Counted from the stretch's first letter, positions 33,464 through 42,750 are shown. The stretch is 51,955 nucleotides of DNA from Lachnospiraceae bacterium (GCA_028693165.1 JAQUVX010000027.1:1-51955); one strand, 5' to 3'. The notes: generated from the sequence alone by a model not told the origin. Numbers and translations: made by a program.

Positions 33464-35437
33464 ATGCAGGATTATTTACCAATCAGCCGTGCCGATATGG
33501 AAAAGCGTGGCTGGGACCAATGTGATTTCGTCTATGTGTCCGGGGATGCCTACGTGGATCACCCTTCCTTTGGGACGGCGATCATCAGCCGGCTTTTGGA
33601 GGCACATGGCTATAAGGTCGGCATTATCGCACAGCCGGACTGGACGGATGTGGAGAGCATTCAGTTGCTGGGAAGACCGCGGCTTGGCTTTTTGGTGTCC
33701 GCGGGCAATATGGATTCGATGGTGAACCATTATTCCGTGTCCAAGAGACGCCGTCAGCAGGATTCCTACACGCCGGGCGGAGAGATGGGCAAGCGCCCGG
33801 ATTATGCAACCGTCGTTTACTGCAACCTGATCCGCTCGGTTTACAAGGACGTGCCGATCGTGATCGGCGGCATCGAGGCGAGTCTGCGGCGGCTGGCTCA
33901 TTATGATTACTGGTCGAATCGGCTGAAACGATCGATTCTTCTGGATTCTCAGGCGGATCTGATTTCCTATGGCATGGGGGAGCATTCTATCGTTGAGATC
34001 GCCGATGCCTTAAACAGCGGCATTGATGTGAAGGACATTACCTTTATCGATGGAACGGTATTCAAGACCCGAAATCGGGACATGCTTTATGATTATCAGA
34101 TGCTTCCGGATTTTCAGGAGCTGAAGCGGGATAAGAAGGAGTACGCAAAGAGCTTTTTCGTTCAGTACAGCAACACCGATCCCTTCACCGGGGAACGCCT
34201 GGTGGAGTCATACAACGGAAAAGACTACGTGGTGCAGAATCCGCCGGCAAAGCCTCTGACTCTGGAGGAGATGGACGAGATTTACAGCCTTCCGTATATG
34301 CGCGATTATCATCCGTCCTACGAGGCGCAGGGCGGGATTCCGGCGATTCGTGAGATCAAGTTCAGCCTGATCAGCAACCGCGGATGCTTTGGTGCGTGCA
34401 GCTTCTGTGCGCTGACCTTCCACCAGGGGCGGATCATCCAGGTCAGAAGTCACGAATCGCTGTTAGAGGAAGCGAAACTTCTGACGGAGGAGCCGGATTT
34501 CAAGGGCTATATTCACGATGTGGGCGGACCGACGGCGAATTTCCGTTTTCCGGCCTGTGAGAAACAGATGACAAAGGGAGCCTGCCCGCACAAGCAGTGC
34601 CTGTTCCCGGAGCCATGCAAAAATATGAATGCCGATCACAGCGATTATATTGCACTGCTTCGCAAGCTGCGGGAGCTGCCAAAGGTCAAGAAGGTGTTTA
34701 TCCGTTCCGGGATTCGCTTTGATTATCTGCTGGCGGACAAAAACCGGAATTTTCTGCGGGAACTGTGCGAATTCCACGTGAGCGGCCAGCTTAAGGTGGC
34801 ACCGGAGCATGTGGCGGATGCAGTCCTCACCCGGATGGGAAAGCCGCGCAATGCGGTCTACAACCAGTTTGTCAAAGAATACAAAGAGATGAATGCAAAG
34901 CTTCACAAGGAGCAGTATCTGGTTCCCTATCTGATGTCCTCGCATCCGGGCTCATCTTTGAAGGAAGCGGTCGAGCTTGCGGAATATCTGCGGGATCTGG
35001 GTTACATGCCGGAGCAGGTGCAGGATTTCTATCCCACGCCCTCGACGATCTCCACCTGCATGTACTACACCGGACTGGATCCGCGGGATATGAAGCCGGT
35101 CTATGTGCCGGTCAATCCCCATGAGAAAGCCATGCAGCGCGCACTGATCCAGTACCGGAATCCAAAGAACTACGAGCTGGTCGTGGAGGCGCTAAAAAAA
35201 GCAGAGCGGACCGATCTGATCGGCTTTGACAAGAAATGCCTGATCCGCCCGCGAAACGGCGGAAGCTGGGGTAAGGGGAAACCGACCGCAGGCAAGGCCA
35301 CCGGAAGCCGGGCAATCGCGGGAAGCAAGTCAACTGCCGGAAGCAAGGCGGCAGGAAGCCGGGCCGCCGCCGGTAAAGGGGCATCTGCTAAGCCGGCCAA
35401 ACGAAAAGCCATCCGAAACATTCACAAGAAGAAATAA
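33464..35437 (+). CDS. ygiQ: YgiQ-family radical SAM protein
   Basis: A 657-residue UPF0313/YgiQ protein. An N-terminal region (YVSGDAYVDHPSFGTAIISRLLEAHGY) is followed by the radical SAM barrel with C308-x3-C312-x2-C315 (GCFGACSFCALTFHQGR), a canonical spacing unlike the two radical SAM proteins near 2-4.5 kb. The YgiQ C-terminal domain contains DFYPTPSTISTCMYYTG. The last roughly 55 residues form a lysine/alanine/glycine/serine-rich basic tail typical of nucleic-acid-binding extensions. Function is unknown across the family; association with RNA or ribosome modification is suspected from the tail and neighbours only. The upstream in-frame extension lies within the HAD gene and was not used. 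Confidence 0.88.
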   Translation: MQDYLPISRADMEKRGWDQCDFVYVSGDAYVDHPSFGTAIISRLLEAHGYKVGIIAQPDWTDVESIQLLGRPRLGFLVSAGNMDSMVNHYSVSKRRRQQDSYTPGGEMGKRPDYATVVYCNLIRSVYKDVPIVIGGIEASLRRLAHYDYWSNRLKRSILLDSQADLISYGMGEHSIVEIADALNSGIDVKDITFIDGTVFKTRNRDMLYDYQMLPDFQELKRDKKEYAKSFFVQYSNTDPFTGERLVESYNGKDYVVQNPPAKPLTLEEMDEIYSLPYMRDYHPSYEAQGGIPAIREIKFSLISNRGCFGACSFCALTFHQGRIIQVRSHESLLEEAKLLTEEPDFKGYIHDVGGPTANFRFPACEKQMTKGACPHKQCLFPEPCKNMNADHSDYIALLRKLRELPKVKKVFIRSGIRFDYLLADKNRNFLRELCEFHVSGQLKVAPEHVADAVLTRMGKPRNAVYNQFVKEYKEMNAKLHKEQYLVPYLMSSHPGSSLKEAVELAEYLRDLGYMPEQVQDFYPTPSTISTCMYYTGLDPRDMKPVYVPVNPHEKAMQRALIQYRNPKNYELVVEALKKAERTDLIGFDKKCLIRPRNGGSWGKGKPTAGKATGSRAIAGSKSTAGSKAAGSRAAAGKGASAKPAKRKAIRNIHKKK

Positions 35438-35473
35438 AACAGCAGTCAAATTATATTCAGGAGGGATCAGACG

Positions 35474-36241
35474 ATGAAGATAGCGATTGTGACCGGAGCA
35501 TCCTCTGGCATGGGAAGAGAAGCCATCATCCAGATGGCAGACCGGTTCAGCGGACTTGGCGAGATCTGGGCCATTGCAAGGCGTGAGGATCGTCTTCTGG
35601 AATTGAAGGAACAGGTTCCCGTTCCGCTCAGGATCTTTCCGTTGGATCTGTGCGATCCACAGTCCTTTGTCGAACTGCAAAAGGCACTGGAGCAGGAAAA
35701 GCCGGAGGTAAAGGTTCTCATAAACTCTGCCGGATTTGGAAAGATCGGCGTTGTCGGAAGCCTCCCGCTCCGGGACGAGACGGGGATGGTAAGGCTGAAC
35801 TGTGAAGCGCTCTGCGGCGTAACCCACGTGGTTCTGCCGTTTATGCCGGATCACAGCCGGATTCTCCAGTTTGCATCCTCGGCGGCGTTCCTTCCACAGC
35901 CGGATTTCGCGATCTATGCAGCGAGCAAATCCTTTGTCTTAAGCTACAGCAGGGCACTGGCGGTAGAGCTTGCCGACCGTGATATCGCCGTGACTGCGGT
36001 TTGTCCGGGGCCGGTAAAGACCGAGTTTTTTGACATCGCCGAACAGACCGGGGAGGTTCCGCTCTACAAGCAGCTTGCCATGGCAAGCGCGAAACGCGTG
36101 GTCAAAAAGGCACTGCGGGACAGCATGATGGGGAAAACCATGTCGGTTTACGGACCGCTCATGAACCTGTTCTATGTGATGGCAAAGATCACGCCGCATT
36201 CCTTTGTCCTGCATATGATGAAACGATTGAAGCTGGTATAA
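35474..36241 (+). CDS. Short-chain dehydrogenase/reductase (SDR)
   Basis: A 255-residue classical SDR oxidoreductase using NAD(P)H. The cofactor-binding TGASSGMG lies at residues 7-14, NSAGFG takes the place of the NNAG motif, and catalytic Y148-x3-K152 is in AIYAASKSF, with a preceding Ser in QFASSAAF. PGPVKTEFF is typical of the PG motif. The C-terminal 30 residues are hydrophobic and may bind membrane or substrate. Acyl or carbonyl substrates cannot be deduced. Good ribosome site (GGAGG) before the start; same strand as ygiQ. Confidence 0.92.
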   Translation: MKIAIVTGASSGMGREAIIQMADRFSGLGEIWAIARREDRLLELKEQVPVPLRIFPLDLCDPQSFVELQKALEQEKPEVKVLINSAGFGKIGVVGSLPLRDETGMVRLNCEALCGVTHVVLPFMPDHSRILQFASSAAFLPQPDFAIYAASKSFVLSYSRALAVELADRDIAVTAVCPGPVKTEFFDIAEQTGEVPLYKQLAMASAKRVVKKALRDSMMGKTMSVYGPLMNLFYVMAKITPHSFVLHMMKRLKLV

Positions 36242-36256
36242 GGAGAATTCACATTC

Positions 36257-36829
36257 ATGAAGATAAAAAAAGGACAATACGGGTATCGGAATCAGAACCG
36301 GAAACAGCGTTTCCTGATCACTGCTGTGCTGGCAGCAGCCATTGTGATTCAGCTTCTGGCGCGTTACTTCACCGCCAATCCGTCGGCAAAAAATATTCTG
36401 ACCGTCATGGCAATTCTGACGGTGCTTCCGATGGCGAACATGGCATCGCCGCTTCTGGCCTCCTGGAAATACAGGACGCCGCCGCAGGCATTTTATGAAC
36501 GGGTTCGACCCTATGAGGAGCGCTGCCGGATCATCTATGACCTGGTGGTAACCACAAAGGAATTCATTCTACCCATCGACGCGGCGGTCGTACACCCAAA
36601 CGGTGTCTGCGCCTACTGCACGTCCAAATCTCCGAAGCTGAATACGGCCAAGGCGGAAAAAGCCATACAGGAGCTGTTTCGTGCCAACAAGGTGGAGCTT
36701 GGTGTAAAACTGATCTTGGACGAACACAGCTTCTTGCGCCGGCTGGACAATTTAAAACCCATGCAGGAGTACGAGGATGACGGAAGTGTGGATTATGCGG
36801 CCGCATTGTTGAAAACGCTCTCCATGTGA
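36257..36829 (+). CDS. Conserved membrane-anchored protein of unknown function
   Basis: A 190-residue protein not assigned to a named family. A basic N terminus (MKIKKGQYGYRNQNRKQR) precedes two membrane helices (about residues 20-38 and 46-68). A cytoplasmic C-terminal region of 120 residues follows, with mixed alpha/beta character. The positive-inside pattern predicts both ends in the cytoplasm. Two cysteines near HPNGVCAYCTSK form a CxxC. AAGGAG starts at the last base of the SDR gene, so the two are probably translated from one messenger. The gene is real (ribosome site, codon usage, spacing); its role is unknown. Confidence 0.7.
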   Translation: MKIKKGQYGYRNQNRKQRFLITAVLAAAIVIQLLARYFTANPSAKNILTVMAILTVLPMANMASPLLASWKYRTPPQAFYERVRPYEERCRIIYDLVVTTKEFILPIDAAVVHPNGVCAYCTSKSPKLNTAKAEKAIQELFRANKVELGVKLILDEHSFLRRLDNLKPMQEYEDDGSVDYAAALLKTLSM

Positions 36830-36885
36830 GTACGTCCACGGGAGAAGATACGGGACAGGAAACGAGATAAGGAGTAATTCAGCTC

Positions 36886-37869
36886 ATGAAAAGGATCATC
36901 GTAAACAGCAATGAGGCCGGACAGCGTCTGGACAAACTGCTTGGCAAGTATTTAAACCTTGCCGGAAAAAGCTTTCTCTATAAAATGATGCGCAAAAAGA
37001 ATATTACGCTTAACGGAAAGAAATGCGAAGGCTCTGAGAAGCTGGCGGTGGGAGATGAGATCAAGCTGTTTCTCTCAGACGAGACGGTGGAAAAGTTCTC
37101 GGAAGTGAAACTACAGAAGGTACAGAAGAAACAACTGGATATCATTTACGAGGATGCACATATCCTGCTGATCAACAAGCCCTCCGGCATGCTTTCCCAG
37201 AAGGCGAAGGAGACGGATGAATCCCTGGTGGAATACCTCATCGATTATCTGCTCACATCCGGTCAGCTGACGCAGGAGGCGCTTCGCAGCTTCCGCCCCT
37301 CGGTCTGCAACCGACTGGACCGGAACACCAGCGGACTGGTGGCGGCCGGTAAGTCCCTGGCAGGACTGCAGATGCTCTCTGCGGTGTTCAAGGACCGTTC
37401 CCTGCACAAGTATTACCTCTGTGTGGTAAAAGGGTCTGTGGCGCAGAAGAAAACGATTGCGGGGTATTTGAGCAAAAACGAACGCACCAATCAGGTAACC
37501 ATTTCCGCATCGGAGCTGCCTGACAGTGCCCCCATCCGGACAGAGTATGAACCATTGGCGCAGATACCGGGCTACACGCTTTTGAAGGTGACGCTGATCA
37601 CCGGGCGCACGCATCAGATTCGCGCGCATCTCTCCTCCATCGGACATCCGATTGCTGGGGATTACAAATACGGGGATCCTGCCGTCAATGCCGCGGTAAA
37701 GGAGGCCTGTCAGGTTCATTCGCAGATGCTCCATTCCTATCAGATGGTCTTTCCGGTTCTTGATGAACCCTTTGCCTATCTGAGCGGGAAAACCTTCCAG
37801 GCACCGGTTCCGGCGGAATTTACGCGGATGTTCGGCAGCCTGATTTGGACAAAAAAAGGAGTCGTTTAG
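36886..37869 (+). CDS. RluA/RluD-family pseudouridine synthase
   Basis: A 327-residue RNA pseudouridine synthase. An S4-like domain covers residues 1-70 (QRLDKLLGKYLNLAGKSFLYKMMRKKNITLNG). The catalytic domain has D145 in NRLDRNTSGLV, then the GRTHQIRAHLSSIGHPIAGD motif, both diagnostic of the RluA branch. Clostridia carry several paralogues, so the RNA target is unclear. AAGGAG lies before the ATG, and recU starts one base after the stop. Confidence 0.92.
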   Translation: MKRIIVNSNEAGQRLDKLLGKYLNLAGKSFLYKMMRKKNITLNGKKCEGSEKLAVGDEIKLFLSDETVEKFSEVKLQKVQKKQLDIIYEDAHILLINKPSGMLSQKAKETDESLVEYLIDYLLTSGQLTQEALRSFRPSVCNRLDRNTSGLVAAGKSLAGLQMLSAVFKDRSLHKYYLCVVKGSVAQKKTIAGYLSKNERTNQVTISASELPDSAPIRTEYEPLAQIPGYTLLKVTLITGRTHQIRAHLSSIGHPIAGDYKYGDPAVNAAVKEACQVHSQMLHSYQMVFPVLDEPFAYLSGKTFQAPVPAEFTRMFGSLIWTKKGVV

Positions 37870-37870
37870 T

Positions 37871-38422
37871 ATGGGAACATGGAAAAGCCGTGGTCTGCGC
37901 GGTTCCACACTGGAGGATATGATCAATCACAGCAACGAAGCCTACCGGGAAAAGCATCTGGCACTGATTCAGAAGATTCCGACACCGATCACACCGATCA
38001 CGATCGCGAAGGAATCACGGCATATCACACTGGCCTATTTTGATCAGAAGAGCACGGTTGACTATATCGGCACCGTGCAGGGGATTCCGGTCTGCTTTGA
38101 TGCCAAAGAGTGTGCGGTGAAGACCTTTCCGCTGCAAAATATTCACCCCCATCAGATTCAGTTTATGAAGGAATTTGAAGAACAGGGAGGAATCGCCTTC
38201 ATTATCCTGTATTTTACAGCAGTAGACGAGATCTATTATATGCCGTTTCGCGCGGTGTACCGTTTCTGGCAGCGCATGGAACGCGGGGGGCGGAAGAGCT
38301 TTACCTATGATGAGATCGACACGCAGTTTCAGATCCATGCACAGCGGGATATTCTGGTACATTATCTGCAAACCATTCAGTTGGATCTGGATCAGAGAGA
38401 GACGCATTTGGAGGAGGAATAA
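37871..38422 (+). CDS. recU: Holliday junction resolvase RecU
   Basis: A 183-residue homologue of RecU, the Firmicutes resolvase that cuts four-way DNA junctions and modulates RecA. Signature segments are RGSTLEDMINHSNEAYREKHLALIQKIPTPI, the catalytic STVDYIG, FDAKE, and HPHQIQFMKEFEEQGGIAF. The usual FEAKE motif reads FDAKE here: an Asp replaces the first catalytic Glu, a conservative acidic change. The usual partner ponA/pbp1 is not next to it; instead it lies behind an RluA-type gene and before a small unknown gene. The two frames are separated by one base, with GGAG upstream. Confidence 0.88.
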   Translation: MGTWKSRGLRGSTLEDMINHSNEAYREKHLALIQKIPTPITPITIAKESRHITLAYFDQKSTVDYIGTVQGIPVCFDAKECAVKTFPLQNIHPHQIQFMKEFEEQGGIAFIILYFTAVDEIYYMPFRAVYRFWQRMERGGRKSFTYDEIDTQFQIHAQRDILVHYLQTIQLDLDQRETHLEEE

Positions 38423-38424
38423 AC

Positions 38425-38745
38425 ATGGTATTTTCGATTGTGAAGCAGTCGCTTGACATCCGCCTGCGCTTTGAAACTCCGCCGAAAATCAATGCGGACA
38501 CCGAGTGTGCGGCGGCGATCGGTATGCTGGCGAAGCTGTACGATCTGCCGCTTCCGGAAAAACAGGAATCCATGGCGGAGCTTCAGAAAGAGCTTGCAGG
38601 ACAGGCGGACGGCCTTCCGGCGACGGAATCGATGGAAAAGCTGGAACAGCTTCTGGCTGCTTACGAGCCAAAGGTCAGCCTGGACGATGAAAAATATGAA
38701 CTTTTGAAATACAGTTACGAAAATACGGAAAAGTCAAAATACTGA
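38425..38745 (+). CDS. Small hypothetical protein downstream of recU
   Basis: A 106-residue protein with no recognised domain. It is soluble, helical and acidic, with no signal peptide or cysteine pair. It begins two bases after the recU stop, and GAGGAGGAA at the end of recU supplies its ribosome site, so it is almost certainly expressed together with recU. Function cannot be assigned. Confidence 0.65.
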   Translation: MVFSIVKQSLDIRLRFETPPKINADTECAAAIGMLAKLYDLPLPEKQESMAELQKELAGQADGLPATESMEKLEQLLAAYEPKVSLDDEKYELLKYSYENTEKSKY

Positions 38746-38798
38746 CAGGAAATCCCCAAAAAGCAGAGGAACAGACAGGACAGAGCAGGAGGAGCCTC

Positions 38799-39092
38799 AT
38801 GGAAACAAGAGTTGCATTGATTGGCATCATCGTGGAAAACCCGGATTCGATTGAACAGTTAAATCACCTGCTGCATGAATTCGGATCTTATATCATCGGA
38901 CGTATGGGAATCCCCTACCGTGACCGCGGAATCAATATCATCAGTGTGGCGATCGATGCGCCGCAGGACAAGATCAGCGCCCTGTCCGGCCGGATTGGCC
39001 GTTTAAAGGGAATCAGTGCCCGGACTATCTACTCGAATGTAGGTGCGCCGGAGGATTCCAAAGGAAAAGAACATAACCGGGAGTACATATGA
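38799..39092 (+). CDS. TM1266-family (iron-only hydrogenase system) putative regulator
   Basis: A 97-residue protein with an ACT/NikR-C-like ferredoxin fold: METRVALIGIIVENPDSIEQLNHLLHEFGSYIIGRMGIPYRDRGINIISVAIDA is the family hallmark, ending with GRIGRLKGISARTIYS. The family is associated with [FeFe]-hydrogenase maturation genes in anaerobes, but those genes are absent here, so the assignment of role is by family name only. No DNA-binding domain is visible. CAGGAGGAG precedes the start. Confidence 0.85.
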   Translation: METRVALIGIIVENPDSIEQLNHLLHEFGSYIIGRMGIPYRDRGINIISVAIDAPQDKISALSGRIGRLKGISARTIYSNVGAPEDSKGKEHNREYI

Positions 39093-39096
39093 TATC

Positions 39097-40428
39097 ATGG
39101 CAAACGATCTGACAAGAGGAAGTATCACAAAAACCATGCTGGCCTTTGCCGGACCCATGATTTTGGGAAACCTGCTGCAGCAGATGTATAACATTGCGGA
39201 CAGCTTTATCGTCGGCCAGTTTATCGGAGCCGGGGCACTGGCCGCGGTCGGATCGGCCTACACGCTGATGACCTTTCTGACCTCGATCCTGATCGGCCTG
39301 TGTATGGGAAGCAGTTCCCTTGTTTCCTTTTATTACGGCAAACACGAGATTGTGAAAATGAAAGCCTGTGTCTACCTGGCCTTTGCGCTGATCGGCGGCA
39401 TTGCAGTGCTGCTGACCGCACTGGTATTTGGCTTTGCTGACCCGATTCTTATGCTTTTGCGGGTTCCTGCAGAACTGTATGCCATGATGCGAAGCTACGT
39501 CTGGATTATTTACTTTGGGATCATTTTTATTTTCCTGTACAATTATTTTGCATATTTGCTGCGCGCCATGGGAAACTCGGTCACGCCGATGTATTTCCTT
39601 GGAGCTACGGTTCTTTTAAATATCGTGCTGGATCTGGTGTTTGTGGTGGTGTTTGACTGGGGCGTCGAGGGGGCGGCGATCGCTACGGTGCTGTCACAGG
39701 CCGTTTCCGGTGTCGGAATTGCCGTCTATACCTGGAAAACCGAACGAACGCTGCGCTTTGCAAAAGGAGAATTTCATTATGAGCGGGGAACGGTCCGGGA
39801 GATTTTACAGTTTTCCACCATGGCATCGCTGCAGCAGTCGGTTATGAATTTCGGGATTCTCATGATCCAGGGGCTGGTCAACAGCTTCGGAACTCCGGTC
39901 ATGGCGGCCTTTGCGGCGGCGGTCAAGATCGACTCCTTCGCCTATATGCCGGCACAGGAATTTGCCAACGCCTATTCCCTGTTTATCTCGCAGAATTTCG
40001 GGGCGGGAGAGAAGGGGCGGGTCCGGGAGGGAACCAGACATGCCATTCGGATTTCTGTTTTGTTCTGCCTGTTTATCTCGGTGCTGGAGTTTGTGTGTGC
40101 CCGGTATCTGATGATGATCTTCATCCATCCGGGTGAGACGCAGATCATCCAGATCGGAATGGGATATCTGCGCGTGGAAGGAGCCTTCTACTGCGGCATC
40201 GGACTGCTGTTTTTGCTGTATGGCTATTTTCGCGGAATCAACCGGCCGGAGATGTCGCTGGTGCTGACTGTGATCTCGCTGGGAACCCGTGTGGTGCTTG
40301 CCTATACGCTGGCACCTATCCCTTCCATCGGAGTCTGGGGCATCTGGGCCGCGATTCCGATCGGATGGATTCTGGCGGATCTTGTGGGATTATGCCGGAT
40401 GGCGAAGAAAAAGAATGGCGATTTGTGA
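39097..40428 (+). CDS. MATE family efflux transporter (third in the window)
   Basis: A 443-residue, 12-helix MATE transporter. The N terminus MANDLTRGSITKTMLAFAGPMILGNLLQQMYNIADSFIVGQ and FAAAVKIDSFAYMPAQEFANAYSLFISQNFGAG mark the two halves. It belongs to a different MATE subgroup from the pumps at 3 and 12087. The ATG at 39097 has only a distant GGAG (14 bases), so initiation may depend on coupling to the preceding gene, whose stop is four bases upstream. Substrate unknown. Convergent with the methionine aminopeptidase gene. Confidence 0.92.
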   Translation: MANDLTRGSITKTMLAFAGPMILGNLLQQMYNIADSFIVGQFIGAGALAAVGSAYTLMTFLTSILIGLCMGSSSLVSFYYGKHEIVKMKACVYLAFALIGGIAVLLTALVFGFADPILMLLRVPAELYAMMRSYVWIIYFGIIFIFLYNYFAYLLRAMGNSVTPMYFLGATVLLNIVLDLVFVVVFDWGVEGAAIATVLSQAVSGVGIAVYTWKTERTLRFAKGEFHYERGTVREILQFSTMASLQQSVMNFGILMIQGLVNSFGTPVMAAFAAAVKIDSFAYMPAQEFANAYSLFISQNFGAGEKGRVREGTRHAIRISVLFCLFISVLEFVCARYLMMIFIHPGETQIIQIGMGYLRVEGAFYCGIGLLFLLYGYFRGINRPEMSLVLTVISLGTRVVLAYTLAPIPSIGVWGIWAAIPIGWILADLVGLCRMAKKKNGDL

Positions 40429-40449
40429 TTTCCTATGATAGTAAAACAA

Positions 40450-40495
40450 AAAATCGGACAGTGGTGCCGGCTTAGTAAGCCAGCACCTCATGTCC
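40450..40495 (-). terminator. Terminator of the methionine aminopeptidase gene
   Basis: On the minus strand, GGTGCTGGCTT and AAGCCGGCACC form a near-perfect stem, with outer pairs GGACA/TGTCC, followed by GATTTTTTG. The stem begins inside the coding region and includes the stop codon. Confidence 0.8.
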
Positions 40496-41344
40496 GTCTT
40501 CTGTTACAAGTACCTGAATTTCCCACTGGGCAGAGGGACTTTTGTCATCGGTGCGGATCGTCCAGCCGTTCTCCTCATCCTCGTAGATGTCGGCACGGCC
40601 CATGTTGATCATCGGCTCGATGGTGAACATCATGCCCGGAACCATCAGCATCTCCGTTCCCTTTTTGGCAATGAAGCTGACCCAGGGTTCCTCGTGGAAT
40701 TCAAGGCCCACACCGTGTCCGCCGATCTCGCGCACCACGCTGTAACCGTTTTTCTTCGCGTGATCATGGACCGCCTGGCCCACATCACCGATAAAGCCCC
40801 ACGGCTTCACCTGCTCTAAGCCGAGCATGACCGCTTCCTTTGTGACCTCCACCAGCTTCTTTTTCTCAGGGGAGACTTCGCCGATGCAGAACATGCGGGA
40901 AGAATCGGAGTAGTAGCCGTGGTAGTTGGTGGAAACATCCACATTGATGATGTCGCCGTCTTTTAAAACCACATCCGGGGACGGGATTCCGTGACAGACC
41001 TCTTCGTTGACCGAAGTGCAGACACTCTTTGGAAAACCCTCGAAATTCAGCGGCGCCGGGATGGCCCCGCGTCTGGTCGTCTCGTCGTAAACCCACTGAT
41101 CAATCAGCTCTGTGGTAACGCCGGCCTTGATATTTGCCGCCACATAGTCGAGCACTGCGATGTTGATTGCCGCACTTTCCCGGATCTTTTCAATCTGCTC
41201 CGGGGTCTTGATCATGGCATGATTCGGGACCTCATGACCACCCAGCCGATACAGATTGCATTTATTGTCAAAATCAAAATGGCAGGTCTTATATTTTTTA
41301 CCGCTGCCACACCAGCACGGTTCATTTCTTCCTAATAATTTCAC
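40472..41344 (-). CDS. map: Type I methionine aminopeptidase with an N-terminal SEC-C zinc motif
   Basis: A 290-residue metalloprotease that removes initiator methionine from new proteins. An N-terminal SEC-C motif (GRNEPCWCGSGKKYKTCH) of about 40 residues precedes the pita-bread catalytic domain. The five metal ligands are present: Asp in INVDVSTNYHGYYSDSSRMF (two), His in IGGHGVGLEFHEEP, Glu in FTIEPM, and Glu in WEIQVLVTEDG. SEC-C-containing MetAPs are known (E. coli lacks it); the motif may guide binding to the ribosome. The start is GTG at 41344 with AAGGAAGGG upstream; the longer hydrophobic extension to 41479 has no site. Not in the usual ribosomal-protein (secY-adk-map) cluster, so it may be a second MetAP. 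Confidence 0.92.
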   Translation of the reverse strand: MKLLGRNEPCWCGSGKKYKTCHFDFDNKCNLYRLGGHEVPNHAMIKTPEQIEKIRESAAINIAVLDYVAANIKAGVTTELIDQWVYDETTRRGAIPAPLNFEGFPKSVCTSVNEEVCHGIPSPDVVLKDGDIINVDVSTNYHGYYSDSSRMFCIGEVSPEKKKLVEVTKEAVMLGLEQVKPWGFIGDVGQAVHDHAKKNGYSVVREIGGHGVGLEFHEEPWVSFIAKKGTEMLMVPGMMFTIEPMINMGRADIYEDEENGWTIRTDDKSPSAQWEIQVLVTEDGHEVLAY

Positions 41345-41493
41345 AACATGCCCTTCCTTTCTTATTCCAATCTGTATTATAGCATAATTGCAGAAAAAAC
41401 ACAAAATATAGTGGACGAAAAAGAAAACTTGTGAAATAATAAGAAGGATAATGCGTATGAAAAAGACGCGATAAAACAAGCAGGAGGCATGTT

Positions 41494-42750
41494 ATGGCGA
41501 ATAAGAGAATCATCCAGGTAGAAGAGAAAGTTCCGTTTCAGCTGCTTTTACCGCTCAGTATCCAGCATATGTTTGCAATGTTCGGTGCATCCGTTCTGGT
41601 ACCCTTCCTTTTTGGAATCAATCCGGCGATTGTACTGTTTATGAATGGATGCGGAACCTTGTTATTCATTCTGATTACGAAGGGAAAAGCACCTGCTTAT
41701 CTGGGGTCCAGCTTCGCATTCCTGGCACCGGCCGGAATCGTCATCAGCAGCTTTGGCTATGAATATGCGCTGGGAGGCTTTGTGGTCGTTGGCTTCTGCG
41801 GCTGTGTCCTTGCTCTGATTATTTATAAATTCGGAACCGATTGGATCGACGTGGTGCTTCCGCCGGCGGCGATGGGTCCGGTTGTCGCACTGATCGGCCT
41901 GGAGCTTTCCAGCTCGGCTGCCAGCAATGCAGGACTTCTCGATGAGACCATCGACCCGAAGAATCTGACCGTATTCCTGGTGACCCTGGGCGTTGCGGTA
42001 TTCGGCTCCATCGTATTCCGCAAATTTTTATCGGTAATTCCGATCCTGATTGCAGTGCTGTCCGGCTACGCGGCCGCCATTGCCTGCGGAATCGTCCAGT
42101 TTGATGCGGTGGCAGCAGCACCGTGGTTTGCACTGCCGAACTTCACCACCCCTAAATTCAATCTCGAAGCGATTCTGATTATCCTTCCGGTTATTCTGGT
42201 CATCGCCTCGGAGCATATCGGACATCAGGTCGTTACCAGCAAGATCGTGGGGCGCGATTTACTGAAAGATCCGGGTCTGCACAGAAGCTTGTTTGCGGAC
42301 AACTTTTCCACCATGCTTTCCGGCTGCATCGGGTCCGTTCCGACCACGACCTACGGAGAGAATATCGGTGTCATGGCCATGACCGGCGTATATAGCGTGC
42401 GTGTCATCGCAGGCGCGGCCATTCTGTCCATCATCTGTTCCTTCGTCGGCAAGCTGTCCATGCTGATCAGCACGATTCCGGGCCCGGTTATCGGCGGAAT
42501 CTCATTTCTGTTATATGGTATGATCGGTACATCGGGACTGCGCATCCTGGTTGACAGCAAGGTGGACTTTGCAAAATCGAGAAATCAGGCGCTGACCTCC
42601 GTTATCTTTGTGACCGGACTTTCCGGCATCGCCATCAAGATCGGAAACATCCAGTTGACCGGCATGGTGCTGGCCTGTGTGGTAGGTATGCTGCTGAGTC
42701 TGTCCTTCTATGTGCTGGACCGCCTGAAGCTCACCAACGATCAGGAGTAG
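41494..42750 (+). CDS. uraA: Uracil/xanthine permease (NCS2 family, UraA-like)
   Basis: A 418-residue nucleobase:cation symporter-2 membrane protein with about 14 helices. Diagnostic segments are PFQLLLPLSIQHMFAMFGASVLVPFLFG at the N terminus, SEHIGHQVVTSKIVGRDLLKDPGLHRSLFADNFSTMLSG near residue 240, and GSVPTTTYGENIGVMAMTGVYSVRVI, which includes the substrate-binding Glu of the EN motif. Uracil is the most likely substrate. AGGAGG lies six bases before the ATG. No PyrR-binding leader was seen. Confidence 0.92.
   Translation: MANKRIIQVEEKVPFQLLLPLSIQHMFAMFGASVLVPFLFGINPAIVLFMNGCGTLLFILITKGKAPAYLGSSFAFLAPAGIVISSFGYEYALGGFVVVGFCGCVLALIIYKFGTDWIDVVLPPAAMGPVVALIGLELSSSAASNAGLLDETIDPKNLTVFLVTLGVAVFGSIVFRKFLSVIPILIAVLSGYAAAIACGIVQFDAVAAAPWFALPNFTTPKFNLEAILIILPVILVIASEHIGHQVVTSKIVGRDLLKDPGLHRSLFADNFSTMLSGCIGSVPTTTYGENIGVMAMTGVYSVRVIAGAAILSIICSFVGKLSMLISTIPGPVIGGISFLLYGMIGTSGLRILVDSKVDFAKSRNQALTSVIFVTGLSGIAIKIGNIQLTGMVLACVVGMLLSLSFYVLDRLKLTNDQE

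Noticed and set aside
37111-37926. A 271-codon minus-strand open frame across the RluA-type gene and recU start
   Set aside because: Shadow of two well-supported genes.
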